A stretch of 64,000 nucleotides of DNA from Streptomyces angustmyceticus (GCF_019933235.1 NZ_CP082945.1:6857501-6921500), one strand, 5' to 3'; positions 26,969 to 35,850 are shown, counted from the stretch's first letter. Numbers and translations are program-made. The notes: generated by a model from the sequence alone, not told the origin.

Positions 26969-27948
26969 GACGTGACCTCCTCGCGCAGCAGGGACGACAC
27001 GGTGCGCAGTGCGAAGGTCGCCACCAGCAGCGAACACAGCACCACCACCACGCCCTGCGCGGACGCCCGTCCGTAGTCGTGGGACTGGTAGACGGTCTGG
27101 TAGATGGTGTACGGAAGGTTGGCGGTGCCCAGGCCGCCGGACGTGATGGTGAACACCGCGTCGAAGTTCTGCACCACGTACACCGTGCCCAGCAGCGCGG
27201 CCAGTTCGAGGTAGCGGCGCAGATGCGGCAGGGTCAGGTAGCGGAAGATGTCCCAGGCCGAGGCGCCGTCCATCCGGGCCGCCTCGACGGCGTCCGACGC
27301 CCGGCTCTGCAGCCCGGCCAGCAGGATCAGCATCATGAACGGTGTCCACTGCCAGATCAGCGACATCTCCACCGCGGCCAGCGGCGAGTCGGTCATCCAG
27401 TCCGGCTGCGGCGGATGCTCGCTGCCGAACAGCCGCCATATCCAGGTCAGCGAGCCGTTGAGCAGCCCGTACGAGGCGTTGTACAGCGCGTGCTTCCACA
27501 GCAGCGCGGAGGCGACCGGCACGATGAGGAACGGCGTGATGAGCAGGGTGCGGACGATGCCCCGCCCGCGGAAGCCGCGGTCCAGCAGCAGCGCCAGACC
27601 GAGCCCGAGCAGCAGGCTGACCAGCACCACGGTCACGGTCAGCAGCACCGTCGTGCCCACCGACGCCCGCATCGCCGGGTCGGTGAAGACGGCGCGGTAG
27701 TTGTCGAGGGCGGCGAAGCCGCGGTTGTCGGGGGCCAGCGCGTTCCAGCGGGTGAAGGAGATCACCACGGTGGCCAGGAACGGGAGTTGGGTGACGACGA
27801 CGAGGAAGACCAGCGCGGGGAGGAGGGGTGCACGGCGGGCCCAGTCCTTCGCCCGCCCGGTGCGACGGGCGCGGACGTTCGGACCGCGGGGAGCGGGCAC
27901 GAGGGCCGCGTCGGCCGCCGGGGCCGGCTCAGTGGTGTGCGTAGGCAT
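26965..27948 (-). CDS. carbohydrate ABC transporter permease, MalF-like
   Basis: 327 residues. Six predicted helices begin with LLPALVFLVVVTQLPFLATVVI. The EAA loop is DAVEAARMDGASAWDIFRYLTLPHL. The periplasmic-side loop LFGSEHPPQPDW is typical of polyol-type systems. The start overlaps the end of the solute-binding protein gene by 20 bases, so all four genes (binding protein, two permeases, dehydrogenase) form one tightly coupled operon. Confidence 0.9.
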   Translation of the reverse strand: MPTHTTEPAPAADAALVPAPRGPNVRARRTGRAKDWARRAPLLPALVFLVVVTQLPFLATVVISFTRWNALAPDNRGFAALDNYRAVFTDPAMRASVGTTVLLTVTVVLVSLLLGLGLALLLDRGFRGRGIVRTLLITPFLIVPVASALLWKHALYNASYGLLNGSLTWIWRLFGSEHPPQPDWMTDSPLAAVEMSLIWQWTPFMMLILLAGLQSRASDAVEAARMDGASAWDIFRYLTLPHLRRYLELAALLGTVYVVQNFDAVFTITSGGLGTANLPYTIYQTVYQSHDYGRASAQGVVVVLCSLLVATFALRTVSSLLREEVTS

Positions 27949-29308
27949 CGGACACCTCCTGCGCCAGTCGCCGGCTCTTCTTCAGGGCCTCCGGCACGCT
28001 CTGCTTGCCGGCGATGGCCGCGCTGATCTCGGTCGAGACCTTGGTCCCCAGGTCGGCGAACTCGGGGATGCCGACGAACTGGATCCCGGGGGCCGGGCGC
28101 GGCTGTACGCCGGGGTCGCGGGGCCGCGCCGAGTTGATCGCCCGCTCGGTCGGGACGGCGAACGCCCCGGCCTCCTTGGCGTACTCCGGGTTGCGGTAGA
28201 GGGAGGCCCGCTTGCCGCCGGGCACCCGTGACCAGCCCAGCTCGCGGCCGACCAGCCGCTCGTAGCCCTTGCCCGAGGCCCAGCGCACGAACCGCCAGGC
28301 CGCGTCCTGGTGGGTACTGGCCTTCTGCACGCCCCAGGCCCAGGTGAACAGCCAGCCCGCCGCACGGGTCCGTTCCACCGGCGCCGGCGCGTAGCCGACC
28401 TTGCCGGCCACCTTGGAGCCGCCGCTCTCCAGCGACCCGGCGCCGGCCGTGGCGTCGTACCACATGGCGACCTTGCCCTGCTGCATGTCGTTGAGGCACT
28501 CGGTGTAGCCGGCCTGCGGGGCGCCCGCCTGGCCGTGCCGGCGCACCAGGTCGACGTAGAACTTGGTGGCCTCGGTGAAGGCGGGGCTGTCGACCTGCTG
28601 CCGCCAGTCCTTGTCGAACCAGGTGCCGCCGAAGGTGTTGACGACGGTGGTCAGCGGGGCCGCCAGCTGGCCCCAGCCGGGCTGGCCGCGCAGGCAGATG
28701 CCCTTCAGGCCCTTGCGGGAGCCGTCCAGCTTGGCGGCGAGGCCGGCGACCTGGTGCCAGGTGGGCCGGGCGGGCATCTTCAGCCCGGCGGCCTTGAGGA
28801 GGTCCTTGCGGTACATCAGGAAGGACGACTCGCCGTAGAACGGCTCCGCGTAGACCTTGCCGTCGGCGGCGGTGAGGGAGGAGCGGACCGGCGGCAGGAT
28901 GTCGCCCTGGTCGAAGGTACGGTCCTTCGCGGCCCGTTCACCGAGGGGGCTGAGCCAGCCGTTGCGGGCGTAGATGGGCGTCTCGTAGTTGCTGACGCTG
29001 GCCACGTCGTACTGCCCGGCCTGGCTGGAGAAGTCCTGGCTCATCTTGTCGCGCAGGTCGTCCTCCGGCAGCACGGTGAAGTGGACCTTGATGCCGGTCT
29101 CCTTGGTGAAGTGCTCGGCGGTGAGCCGCTGCAGGTCCACCATCTGCGGGTTGTTGACCATCAGGACGTTGAGGGTGTGACGGCTGTCGTTGCCCGCGTC
29201 GCCGGCGCCGCGGTAGCAGCCGGCGGTGGTCAGCGCCAGGGCGGCGGCGAGGGCGGTCAGCCCTAGGGAGCGGCCGCCGCGGCCTGGTCCGGGGGGTCTT
29301 GCTCTCAC
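27929..29308 (-). CDS. extracellular solute-binding lipoprotein (sugar/polyol ABC transporter)
   Basis: 459 residues. The signal ends in LALTTAGC, a lipobox with the lipidated Cys at about 31. The fold is a family 1 solute-binding protein: NVLMVNNPQMVDLQRLTAEHF, VLPEDDLRDKMSQDFSSQAGQYDVASVSNYE, YGESSFLMYRKDLLKAAGLK, and a C-terminal WRFVRWASGKGYERLVG. This arrangement resembles mannitol/sorbitol-type binding proteins. GTG 29308 with GAAAGG upstream was chosen. The 5' region carries a G-rich tract (29323-29369). Confidence 0.85.
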   Translation of the reverse strand: MRARPPGPGRGGRSLGLTALAAALALTTAGCYRGAGDAGNDSRHTLNVLMVNNPQMVDLQRLTAEHFTKETGIKVHFTVLPEDDLRDKMSQDFSSQAGQYDVASVSNYETPIYARNGWLSPLGERAAKDRTFDQGDILPPVRSSLTAADGKVYAEPFYGESSFLMYRKDLLKAAGLKMPARPTWHQVAGLAAKLDGSRKGLKGICLRGQPGWGQLAAPLTTVVNTFGGTWFDKDWRQQVDSPAFTEATKFYVDLVRRHGQAGAPQAGYTECLNDMQQGKVAMWYDATAGAGSLESGGSKVAGKVGYAPAPVERTRAAGWLFTWAWGVQKASTHQDAAWRFVRWASGKGYERLVGRELGWSRVPGGKRASLYRNPEYAKEAGAFAVPTERAINSARPRDPGVQPRPAPGIQFVGIPEFADLGTKVSTEISAAIAGKQSVPEALKKSRRLAQEVSDAYAHH

Positions 29309-29322
29309 GGCTCGTACCTTTC

Positions 29323-29369
29323 GGGGGGACGGGGAGTGGGGGAGGGGGACATGGGACGGGGACGGGGGA
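29323..29369 (+). repeat. G-rich tract with G-quadruplex potential upstream of the binding-protein gene
   Basis: At least seven runs of three or more G separated by 1-5 bases on the plus strand, which is the template strand for the operon. It lies 15-61 bases upstream of the GTG start. Confidence 0.6.
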
Positions 29370-29535
29370 CGTCCGGCGGAGCCGTACCGGCGGGCGACTC
29401 CGAGGCGTACGACACCGGTGTGCGGGCACGCCGGGGAGCCGTCCGGCGGCCGGGGCGGCCGTCGGCGGTCGGTGTGGGGGACGGGGGATGGGGGTCCGGG
29501 CTGCGGGGCCGGTGGTCCGGGCGGCCCCGCCCCGG

Positions 29536-30297
29536 TCAGACCCGGAGCACCTGCGGCCCCAGGAGCGAGTAGCGATGTGCCTCCGGCGCGGACAGCCCCG
29601 CGTCGGTGACGATCACGTCGAAGTCACGCACCTCGGCGAACCGGCAGAAGCTGCCGGCGCCGAACTTGCTGTGCACCCCGACCAGCACCCGCCGCCGCGA
29701 GGAGCGCACGGCCTGCTCCTTCACCTCGGCGACCGCCGGATCCGGGGTGGTCAGGCCGTACTCCCGGGAGATGCCGTTCGCCCCCAGGAAGGCCAGGTCG
29801 ATCACGAAGCGGGAGAGCATGTCCCGTGCCCAGGACCCGACCGTCGCCTGGGTCCCCGAGCGCACCCGCCCACCGGCCAGCAGGACGGTGGTGGACTCGG
29901 ACGCCGCGACGAGCGACGCGGTGCGCAGCGACGCGGTGATCACGGTCAGCGGGCGGTCGGCGGGCAGCAGCGTGGCGACCAGCTCGGGGGTGTAGCCCTC
30001 GTCGACGAACACCGTCTCGGCCTCGCCCACCAGCGACACGGCGGCCGCCGCGATCCGGCGTTTCTCCTCCACCTGCTGGGTCTCCCGCCGGGCCAGCGTG
30101 GTCTCGAACCCGGCGCTCTCGACCGGATACGCCGCGCCGTGCGTCCGCCGGATCAGCCCCCGGCGCTCCAGCTCGCTCAGATCGCGCCGTACGGTCTCGC
30201 GGGCGACCCCGAACTCCTCCGCGGCATCGGCGACCTCGACCCGGCCGGACCGCCGGGCGAGCGCGAGGATGCGGTGCTGGCGTTCCTCGGCCCTCAT
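29536..30297 (-). CDS. DeoR-family transcriptional regulator
   Basis: 253 residues. The N-terminal winged HTH is RILALARRSGRVEVADAAEEF followed by RETVRRDLSELERRGLIRRTHG, the classic DeoR signature. The C-terminal sugar-phosphate sensor domain contains VFVDEGYTPELVATLL, LLAGGRVRSGTQATVG and DLAFLGANGIS. These proteins repress sugar or polyol operons until a phosphorylated sugar binds. The gene is on the same strand as, and 227 bases upstream of, the transporter operon, so it is the likely local regulator. ATG 30297 is at the HTH. Confidence 0.88.
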   Translation of the reverse strand: MRAEERQHRILALARRSGRVEVADAAEEFGVARETVRRDLSELERRGLIRRTHGAAYPVESAGFETTLARRETQQVEEKRRIAAAAVSLVGEAETVFVDEGYTPELVATLLPADRPLTVITASLRTASLVAASESTTVLLAGGRVRSGTQATVGSWARDMLSRFVIDLAFLGANGISREYGLTTPDPAVAEVKEQAVRSSRRRVLVGVHSKFGAGSFCRFAEVRDFDVIVTDAGLSAPEAHRYSLLGPQVLRV

Positions 30298-30603
30298 AGC
30301 TCACTCCTGCCCGAATTCTTACGGTTTCCGGCTTCCGTTCGGTCACGGGGCTGCCCGTTTCCGCCCGTATCAGGTTTATAGCAACCGCAACGGTGCGGAT
30401 GCCTGCCCGCGACGGGGGAAAACGTGACCGTTTCTGCCCGCTCCGGTGCGCTGTCACCTTGGCCACCTGCACGAACGGGTGCCCGTCCGGCCCCGTCAGC
30501 GGGCCCGCGCGGCCCCTGTGGGCCCGGTTGCCCGGGGTGGTCCGTTGTGCGCCGGCGGGCCGCAGCGGTGGTGCCGGAGACGGCGGCGCTTAGTCTGGAC
30601 GGC
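30298..30603. promoter_or_regulatory. divergent regulatory region with three GTTTC-type repeats
   Basis: 306 bases between the DeoR gene and the STAS gene. Three similar elements, consensus CSGTTTCYGSC, occur at 30320-30333, 30354-30367 and 30427-30440. An AT-rich patch (CAGGTTTATAGCAACC, about 30371-30386) lies between the second and third. They are candidates for the DeoR operator. TAGTCT (30591-30596), 7 bases before ATG 30604, is the leaderless -10 of the STAS gene. Confidence 0.45.
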
Positions 30604-31026
30604 ATGAGCTCGGAGATGCGGTCGTTGGCGGTCACTGCGATCGTGCAGGCGGAGGAGTGCGCGGTCCTGCGCGTCAGCGGGGACCTGGACCTCCGCACCG
30701 AGCAGGCGTTCCTCGCCGAGGCGCGGTCCGTGGTGTCGGCCGGCCACCGCTTCCTGGTGCTCGACCTGACCGCGCTGCGCTTCTGCGACTCACGCGGGCT
30801 GAGCTGCCTGCTCGCCCTGGAGTGGCTGTGCCGGCGCCTGGAGGGCAGGCTGCTGCTGGCCTCGCTCGGCGTACGGATGCTGCGGCTGCTGGTCGGCACC
30901 CAGTCCCTGAGTGTCTTCTCCTGCTACCCCACCGTCGGCCATGCGCTGGCCACGGTCCCCGACGCCAGCCGCCCGGCGTGGCCGCCCGTGGCGGAGGACC
31001 CGTCGGAGGACAAGGACGACATGTGA
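30604..31026 (+). CDS. STAS-domain anti-sigma factor antagonist
   Basis: 140 residues. The STAS fold is clear: CAVLRVSGDLDLRTEQAFLAEARSVV, then HRFLVLDLTALRFCDSRGLSCLL, where the Ser of DSRG is the site phosphorylated by anti-sigma kinases in SpoIIAA/RsbV homologues, then GRLLLASLGVRMLRLLVGT. It probably belongs to a partner-switching cascade; the two SpoIIE-type phosphatases at 38037 and 41615 are candidate activators (inference). A TAGTCT hexamer 7 bases before ATG and no ribosome site suggest a leaderless transcript. Confidence 0.85.
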   Translation: MSSEMRSLAVTAIVQAEECAVLRVSGDLDLRTEQAFLAEARSVVSAGHRFLVLDLTALRFCDSRGLSCLLALEWLCRRLEGRLLLASLGVRMLRLLVGTQSLSVFSCYPTVGHALATVPDASRPAWPPVAEDPSEDKDDM

Positions 31027-31068
31027 CAACGGCGGCCGGGCGGCCGGGCCCGCCGGTGCGGGCCCTCG

Positions 31069-31818
31069 CTACTCGGCCCGGCCGAGGTCGCGGACGAGCG
31101 TGGGGGAGGGGCGGGGGATCTCGCCGAAGTCCTCGTCGTCGCCGTCCACCACGAGCCGGTTGATCACGTTCTCCAGGGCGCTCGGCAGGGTCGGGGCGAG
31201 CCCGCTGTGCCACTGGACGAGCAGGTTGTGGCGGGCCGCGTCCGGCAGCAGCTGCTTCTCGTCGAAGGCGGCCGCCGACCGGTGCTCCTCGTCGGGCGCG
31301 TGCGCGGCCTGCTCGCGCCAGTAGGCGGCGTCGCGGTACTCGCCGTTGCGGCGGTGGGAGAGGTAGAGGCAGTAGGCGGCGGTCCGGCTGCCGGCCCCGG
31401 CGCCGAAGTGCCACCAGAAGTGGGCCGCGTCATGGCGTCCGGTGATGTGCAGCAGACAGGCGAAGACCAGCGCGCCCTCGGGGTCGATGTGGTGCTCGTC
31501 CACCAGCCGTTCCAGGCTCGCCGCGGCCGCCGCCGCGTTGACGACCAGCGCACAGGCCAGCTGGAGTTCGTGGGTGGCCTCGTCGCGGGCGCTGGGGTAG
31601 GGGCTGGGCGCGCCACGGCCCGCCCGGACCGCCCGCCCCGCCATTGTCCGGCCCTGCGCCGCGCCCCCCGCCAGGGCGGGGGCCCCGAGGCCGCCGGGCA
31701 CGCCTGCCGTGTCGAGGTCGCGGAACCCCGCGAGATCGTCGATGCCGGACACCGCCGCGGCGGCGCTGAGCAGCGTCTCGACGGTCTCCCTGCGGCCCGT
31801 GGGAAGGATGTGCGACAT
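31069..31818 (-). CDS. unknown helical protein paired with a sigma-like factor
   Basis: 249 residues, function not recognised. The N-terminus MSHILPTGRRETVETLLSAA is followed by a Gly/Ala-rich linker (about 40-75). The C-terminal half is alpha-helical with ACLLHITGRHDAAHFWWHFG, YCLYLSHRRNGEYRDAAYW and REQAAHAPDEEHRSAAAF, a TPR-like pattern rich in His and Trp. Its start lies 2 bases after the sigma-like gene, so the two are certainly co-transcribed. It could be an effector, a target or a regulator of that factor. No membrane helix is seen. Confidence 0.7.
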   Translation of the reverse strand: MSHILPTGRRETVETLLSAAAAVSGIDDLAGFRDLDTAGVPGGLGAPALAGGAAQGRTMAGRAVRAGRGAPSPYPSARDEATHELQLACALVVNAAAAAASLERLVDEHHIDPEGALVFACLLHITGRHDAAHFWWHFGAGAGSRTAAYCLYLSHRRNGEYRDAAYWREQAAHAPDEEHRSAAAFDEKQLLPDAARHNLLVQWHSGLAPTLPSALENVINRLVVDGDDEDFGEIPRPSPTLVRDLGRAE

Positions 31819-31820
31819 GG

Positions 31821-32465
31821 TCAGTTCCCCCTGGAATATCCCTGATCGATACCGAGCGCGGCAGCGAGCTTGCGCTTGCCGCGGCTTGCGTAGGAGCGGA
31901 CGGTGACTTCGTCGACGCCGAGCAGGGAGCCGATCTGCGCGTCGCTGTACCCGATGACATGACGCAGCACGATGACATCGCACTGCCGCTCCGGCAGCCG
32001 GGTGATGGCCGCGTACAGCCCCAACTGGCTCTCCAGCATGGCGAACTGCTGCTGGCACTCGCGCAGCAGCGCATGGGTCACGACGGCGAAGGCGGCGGTC
32101 TCGGTGAGCGCGGTGGGCTGGTGGTGGTCGTAGAGCCACTCCACGACGCTCTCCTTGAGGACCGACCAGGCGTACGCCTCCACCGACGCCTGCCGTAGCG
32201 CGTGCGGCCACAGCCGGCCCAGCTGCCCGTACGCCGCCCGGGTCACCTCGCGCGCCGCCGCCTCGCTGCCGGTGTGCAGATAGGCGTACGTCAGCCACTT
32301 GCGCGCATGTGTCGCCAGGAACGCCTCGAAGGTGATCGAGAGCTGCCGGTCGGCCGGATCCGGCGTGAGGGCCGGGAGCGAACAGCGGGGGAGCGCGGCT
32401 AACTCCGCCGTATGGACATGCGCCGGGGCGCACGCCGGTAGCAATCGGTCCCGGTCTGCGCTCAC
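31821..32465 (-). CDS. sigma-70 family (ECF-like) RNA polymerase sigma factor
   Basis: 214 residues from GTG 32465, chosen because GAGGA sits 6 bases upstream. A region-2-like helical domain (about 35-115) starts ITFEAFLATHARKWLTYAYL. Region 4 (about 150-205) contains TRLPERQCDVIVLRHVIGYS, then SLLGVDEVTVRSYASRGKRKL, a clear HTH. Region 2 is divergent, so it may be a sigma-like regulator rather than a full sigma. No anti-sigma factor is adjacent; the only partner is the co-transcribed unknown gene. Confidence 0.75.
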   Translation of the reverse strand: MSADRDRLLPACAPAHVHTAELAALPRCSLPALTPDPADRQLSITFEAFLATHARKWLTYAYLHTGSEAAAREVTRAAYGQLGRLWPHALRQASVEAYAWSVLKESVVEWLYDHHQPTALTETAAFAVVTHALLRECQQQFAMLESQLGLYAAITRLPERQCDVIVLRHVIGYSDAQIGSLLGVDEVTVRSYASRGKRKLAAALGIDQGYSRGN

Positions 32466-32860
32466 GAGCAGTCCTCGTTCCGTTTCGCCGTGCACCGAGC
32501 CGGGCGCCGAAGCACCGCCGGCCGCGGGAGGACGGGTTGCCCTCACCCTCCAATGAACCGGAAAGCGGGCCCTTTTGTGGCATCGGGCGGGCAAAAATAT
32601 GCCGCTGCGTATTCATATGACTACGCGTGACCGTGGCACGTGCCAACCGGGGTGCGCCGGCCGGTCCGGGCGCCGGAAACCTCCACGTGCGCGCCCCGGC
32701 ATGATCCGGGGCGTACGGGGCAGTGCTCCAACGGCCGGGCGCACGGCGGCGATTGGCGCGCCGCCCGGAGTGCGCGGGTCATGAGGGGGCGTTACCGTAC
32801 GCCGGGGAGGCGCGCCGGAGCGGCAGGGAGCCGCCGGCCGTACTGGGGAGGCAGCAGACG
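32466..32860. other. divergent intergenic region, sigma-like gene / methyltransferase gene
   Basis: 395 bases. An unusually AT-rich patch lies at about 32590-32632 (with AAAAATATG and TATTCATATGACTACG), which may hold promoters. CGTTACCGTACG near 32790 could supply the methyltransferase -10. GGGGAGG precedes ATG 32861. No open frame in the gap looks real. Confidence 0.5.
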
Positions 32861-33679
32861 ATGAGCGAGCACGGATCCGTGGTGGACCTCCAGCTGGACC
32901 GGGCCCACTCGTCCCGGATCTACGACTACTTCCTGGGCGGCAAGACCAACTTCCTGGCCGACCGGATGGCCGCCGGCGAGGTGCTGGGGGTCTTCCCCGC
33001 CGCGCTGGTCGCCGCCCGCATCAACCGCGAGTTCATGCACCGCGCCACCCGCGTCGTCGCCGCGTCCGGCCTGCGGCAGTTCCTCGACATCGGCACCGGC
33101 ATCCCCACCCCGCCGAACCTCCACGACGTCGCCCAGGGCGTCGCCGCCGACGCCCGGGTCGTCTACACCGACAACGACCCGATCGTCCTCGCGCACGCCG
33201 CGGCCCTGCTGCTCAGCACCCCCGAGGGCCGCACCGCGTACGTCCAGGCCGACGTTACCGACCCGGCCGGCATCCTCACCGCGCCCCAGCTCCTCGCCAC
33301 CCTCGACCTGACCCGCCCGGTCGCGCTCAGCCTCAACGCCCTGATGCACTTCGTCCCCGACGACGGCCAGGACCGCGCCCACGCCATCGTCGAGACGCTC
33401 AAGGCCGCGCTCCCCAGCGGCAGCACGCTCGCGATGAGCCATGCGACGCCGGACTTCAGCCCCGGGGCGATGGGCGAGATCATCAAGATCTACGGCGACG
33501 CGGGCACCCGGCTCCAGTTCCGCTCCCGCGCCGCCTTCCTGCGCTTCTTCGACGGCTGGGAGCTGCTGGAGCCGGGCGTCACCCTCTCCCACCAGTGGCG
33601 CCCCGACCGCCCCGAGGACGCCACCCATGTCACCGACGCGGAGGCCGCCTGCTACGCGGGCGTGGCCCGCAAGCCCTGA
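32861..33679 (+). CDS. SAM-dependent methyltransferase, DUF574 family
   Basis: 272 residues. The start is typical of this streptomycete family: RAHSSRIYDYFLGGKTNFLA, where YDYFLGGKTN is the signature. The SAM site is FLDIGTGIPTPPNLHDVAQ, with an acidic residue at the next strand in VVYTDNDPIV. C-terminal strands include GWELLEPGVTLSHQWRP. Members methylate unknown small molecules or proteins, and genomes carry many copies, often beside regulators. It appears monocistronic; GGGGAGG lies 9 bases upstream of the ATG. Confidence 0.85.
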   Translation: MSEHGSVVDLQLDRAHSSRIYDYFLGGKTNFLADRMAAGEVLGVFPAALVAARINREFMHRATRVVAASGLRQFLDIGTGIPTPPNLHDVAQGVAADARVVYTDNDPIVLAHAAALLLSTPEGRTAYVQADVTDPAGILTAPQLLATLDLTRPVALSLNALMHFVPDDGQDRAHAIVETLKAALPSGSTLAMSHATPDFSPGAMGEIIKIYGDAGTRLQFRSRAAFLRFFDGWELLEPGVTLSHQWRPDRPEDATHVTDAEAACYAGVARKP

Positions 33680-33715
33680 ACGCGGGGCGAGCAGGCGGCC
33701 GTTCGCGCGCCGGGC

Positions 33716-34156
33716 TCACTCCTTGCGGTAGCCGTACGCCTCCCCGGCCGCCGCCGCGACCGCGTCCAGATCCGCGCCGGAGGACGCGGTGACCACGGCC
33801 GCCACCGCGCCCTCGACGAACGGCGCGTCCACCAGCCGGGCGCCCGCGGGAAGTTCGTCGCCCTCGGCGACCAGGGACTTCACCGTCAGCACGGCGCTGC
33901 CCAGGTCGACCAGGATCGCCACGCCCGCGCCGCGGTCGACCGTCCGCGCCGCCTTGACGATCAGCTCCGCGCTGGTGCCCAGCCCGCCGTCCGGGGTACC
34001 GCCCGCGGCGGCCACCGGTGCCGTGTCGCCGCCGCCGGCCAGCCCGGCCGCCATCGCCGCCACGGACTCCGCGACCGGGCCGCTGTGCGACACCAGCACC
34101 ACTCCGACCGGCGCGCCCTGGCCGCCGGCCGCGCCGCCCGTCGTCTCCGCGCTCAC
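33716..34156 (-). CDS. dhaM: PTS-dependent dihydroxyacetone kinase, phosphotransferase subunit DhaM
   Basis: 146 residues, an EIIA-mannose-like domain. GVVLVSHSGPVAESVAAMA carries the phosphorylated His (VSHS), followed by GTSAELIVKAA and GVAILVDLGSAVLTVKSL. It passes phosphate from HPr to the ADP bound on DhaL. There is no fused HPr or EI domain, so the general PTS proteins must supply phosphate. GTG 34156 overlaps the dhaL stop by 4 bases. Confidence 0.88.
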   Translation of the reverse strand: MSAETTGGAAGGQGAPVGVVLVSHSGPVAESVAAMAAGLAGGGDTAPVAAAGGTPDGGLGTSAELIVKAARTVDRGAGVAILVDLGSAVLTVKSLVAEGDELPAGARLVDAPFVEGAVAAVVTASSGADLDAVAAAAGEAYGYRKE

Positions 34157-34761
34157 TTGGCCACCTCCGCGAGGGTCGCGAACAGCAGCGCCGAGGAGGT
34201 CGCCCCCGGGTCCTGGTGCCCGATGCTGCGCTCCCCGAGGTAGCTCGCCCTGCCCTTCCTGGCCTGCAGCGGCACGGTCGCCAGCGCCCCCTGCTCGGCC
34301 GCCTCGGCCGCCGCGGCGAACGACGCCGACAGCGCCGTGACGCCCGGCACCAGCGCGTCGAGCATCGTCTTGTCGCCCGGCGCCGACCCGCCGAGCTGCC
34401 CCACCGCGTCGACCCCGGCGGCCAGCCCCGACCGCAGCTCCTCGACCGACACCTGCGGCGCGTCGCCCAGCACCTTGCCGGCCCGCCGCAGCAGCGTGCC
34501 GTACAGCGGCCCGGACGCCCCGCCCACACTGGAGATCAACTGCCGCCCGGCGGCGGTCAGCGCCGCGCCGGGGGTCGCCGGCGGCTCGGCCTCCAGCGTC
34601 TTGACCACGGCCGCGAAGCCGCGCTGCATGTTCCTTCCGTGGTCGGCGTCACCGATGGGGGAGTCGAGCTCGGTGAGCCGGTCGGCCTCCCGGTCGATGA
34701 CGGCGGCGGCCGCCGTCATCCAGCGTACGAAGAACGCGGCATCCAGCACCGTTTCGGACAC
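34153..34761 (-). CDS. dhaL: dihydroxyacetone kinase subunit DhaL
   Basis: 202 residues, all-helical. Nucleotide and magnesium residues are in LDSPIGDADHGRNMQRGF (Asp triad), with LISSVGGASGPLYGTLL and SAPGDKTMLDAL downstream and GERSIGHQDPGATSSALLF at the end. DhaL holds ADP that DhaM re-phosphorylates, and transfers phosphate to dihydroxyacetone on DhaK. The gap from dhaK is 96 bases. All key motifs are present. Confidence 0.9.
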   Translation of the reverse strand: MSETVLDAAFFVRWMTAAAAVIDREADRLTELDSPIGDADHGRNMQRGFAAVVKTLEAEPPATPGAALTAAGRQLISSVGGASGPLYGTLLRRAGKVLGDAPQVSVEELRSGLAAGVDAVGQLGGSAPGDKTMLDALVPGVTALSASFAAAAEAAEQGALATVPLQARKGRASYLGERSIGHQDPGATSSALLFATLAEVAK

Positions 34762-34857
34762 GGACTACTCTCCTTGGTTGTTCGGGACTGAGCGAAGAAA
34801 GCGGAGTCGTACGGCCGCTGGAGCGGGCGGCGACCCCCTACGGACACGGCTGCGGTC

Positions 34858-35850
34858 TCACCGCCCCCAGCGGAGCGCGGGCGTCTGCACCGGGGCGTCC
34901 CACAGCCGCAGCAGTTCCCCGTCCACCTGGCACAGCGTCACCGAGCAGCCCGCCATGTCCAGCGACGTCACGTAGTTCCCCACGAGCGTGCGGGCCACGG
35001 CCACCCCCCGCTCGTCGAGCACCCGGCGCACTTCGGCGTTGAATCCGTACAGCTCCAGCAGCGGGGTCGACCCCATGCCGTTGACCAGCACCAGCACCGG
35101 CAGCCGCGGATCGAGGTCCTCCAGGAGCGCGTCCACGGTGAAGTCCGCGATCTCGCGCGAGGTCATCATCGCGCGACGCTCGCGCCCCGGCTCACCGTGG
35201 ATGCCGACGCCCAACTCCAGCTCTCCGGCCGGGAGATCGAAGGTCGGGCTGCCCTTCGCCGGGGTCGTACAGGCGCTCAGCGCCACCCCGAAGCTGCGCG
35301 ACGACTCCACCACCTGCCGGGCCAGGGCCTCCACCCGCTCCAGGGGCATGCCCTCCTCCGCCGCGGCACCGGCGATCTTCTCCACGAAGAGCGTTGCCCC
35401 GGTGCCCCGCCGCCCGGCCGTGAACGTCGAGTCGGTCACCGCGACGTCGTCGTTGACGAGCACGCTGGCCACCTGCACACCCTCGTCCTCCGCCAGCTCC
35501 GCCGCCATCTGGAAGTTGAGCACGTCGCCGGTGTAGTTCTTGACGACGAACAGCACCCCGTTGCCGCTGTCCACGGCCGCGGCGGCGCGCACCATCTGAT
35601 CGGGCACCGGCGAGGTGAAGACCTCGCCCGGACAGGCGGCGTCCAGCATGCCGGGCCCGACGAACCCCCCGTGCAGCGGTTCGTGCCCGCTGCCGCCCCC
35701 GGACAGCAGCGCCACCTTCCCCTCCACCGGCGCGTCCCGCCGTACGATCACCCGGTTCTCGGCGTCCACCACCAGTTCGGGGTGCGCCGCGGCCATCCCG
35801 CGCAGCGCATCGGCGACCACGGTCTCGGCGACGTTGATCAGCATCTTCAT
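34858..35850 (-). CDS. dhaK: dihydroxyacetone kinase subunit DhaK
   Basis: 330 residues, the usual length. It has the GGGSGHEPLHGGFVG loop, in which His binds dihydroxyacetone covalently as a hemiaminal, then VLFVVKNYTGDVLNFQMA, the lid around RRGTGATLFVEKIAGAAAE and LELGVGIHGEPG. Together with DhaL and DhaM it makes dihydroxyacetone phosphate for glycolysis. ATG 35850 gives MKMLINVAETVVADALRGM. It is the first gene of the operon dhaK-dhaL-dhaM. Confidence 0.92.
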   Translation of the reverse strand: MKMLINVAETVVADALRGMAAAHPELVVDAENRVIVRRDAPVEGKVALLSGGGSGHEPLHGGFVGPGMLDAACPGEVFTSPVPDQMVRAAAAVDSGNGVLFVVKNYTGDVLNFQMAAELAEDEGVQVASVLVNDDVAVTDSTFTAGRRGTGATLFVEKIAGAAAEEGMPLERVEALARQVVESSRSFGVALSACTTPAKGSPTFDLPAGELELGVGIHGEPGRERRAMMTSREIADFTVDALLEDLDPRLPVLVLVNGMGSTPLLELYGFNAEVRRVLDERGVAVARTLVGNYVTSLDMAGCSVTLCQVDGELLRLWDAPVQTPALRWGR

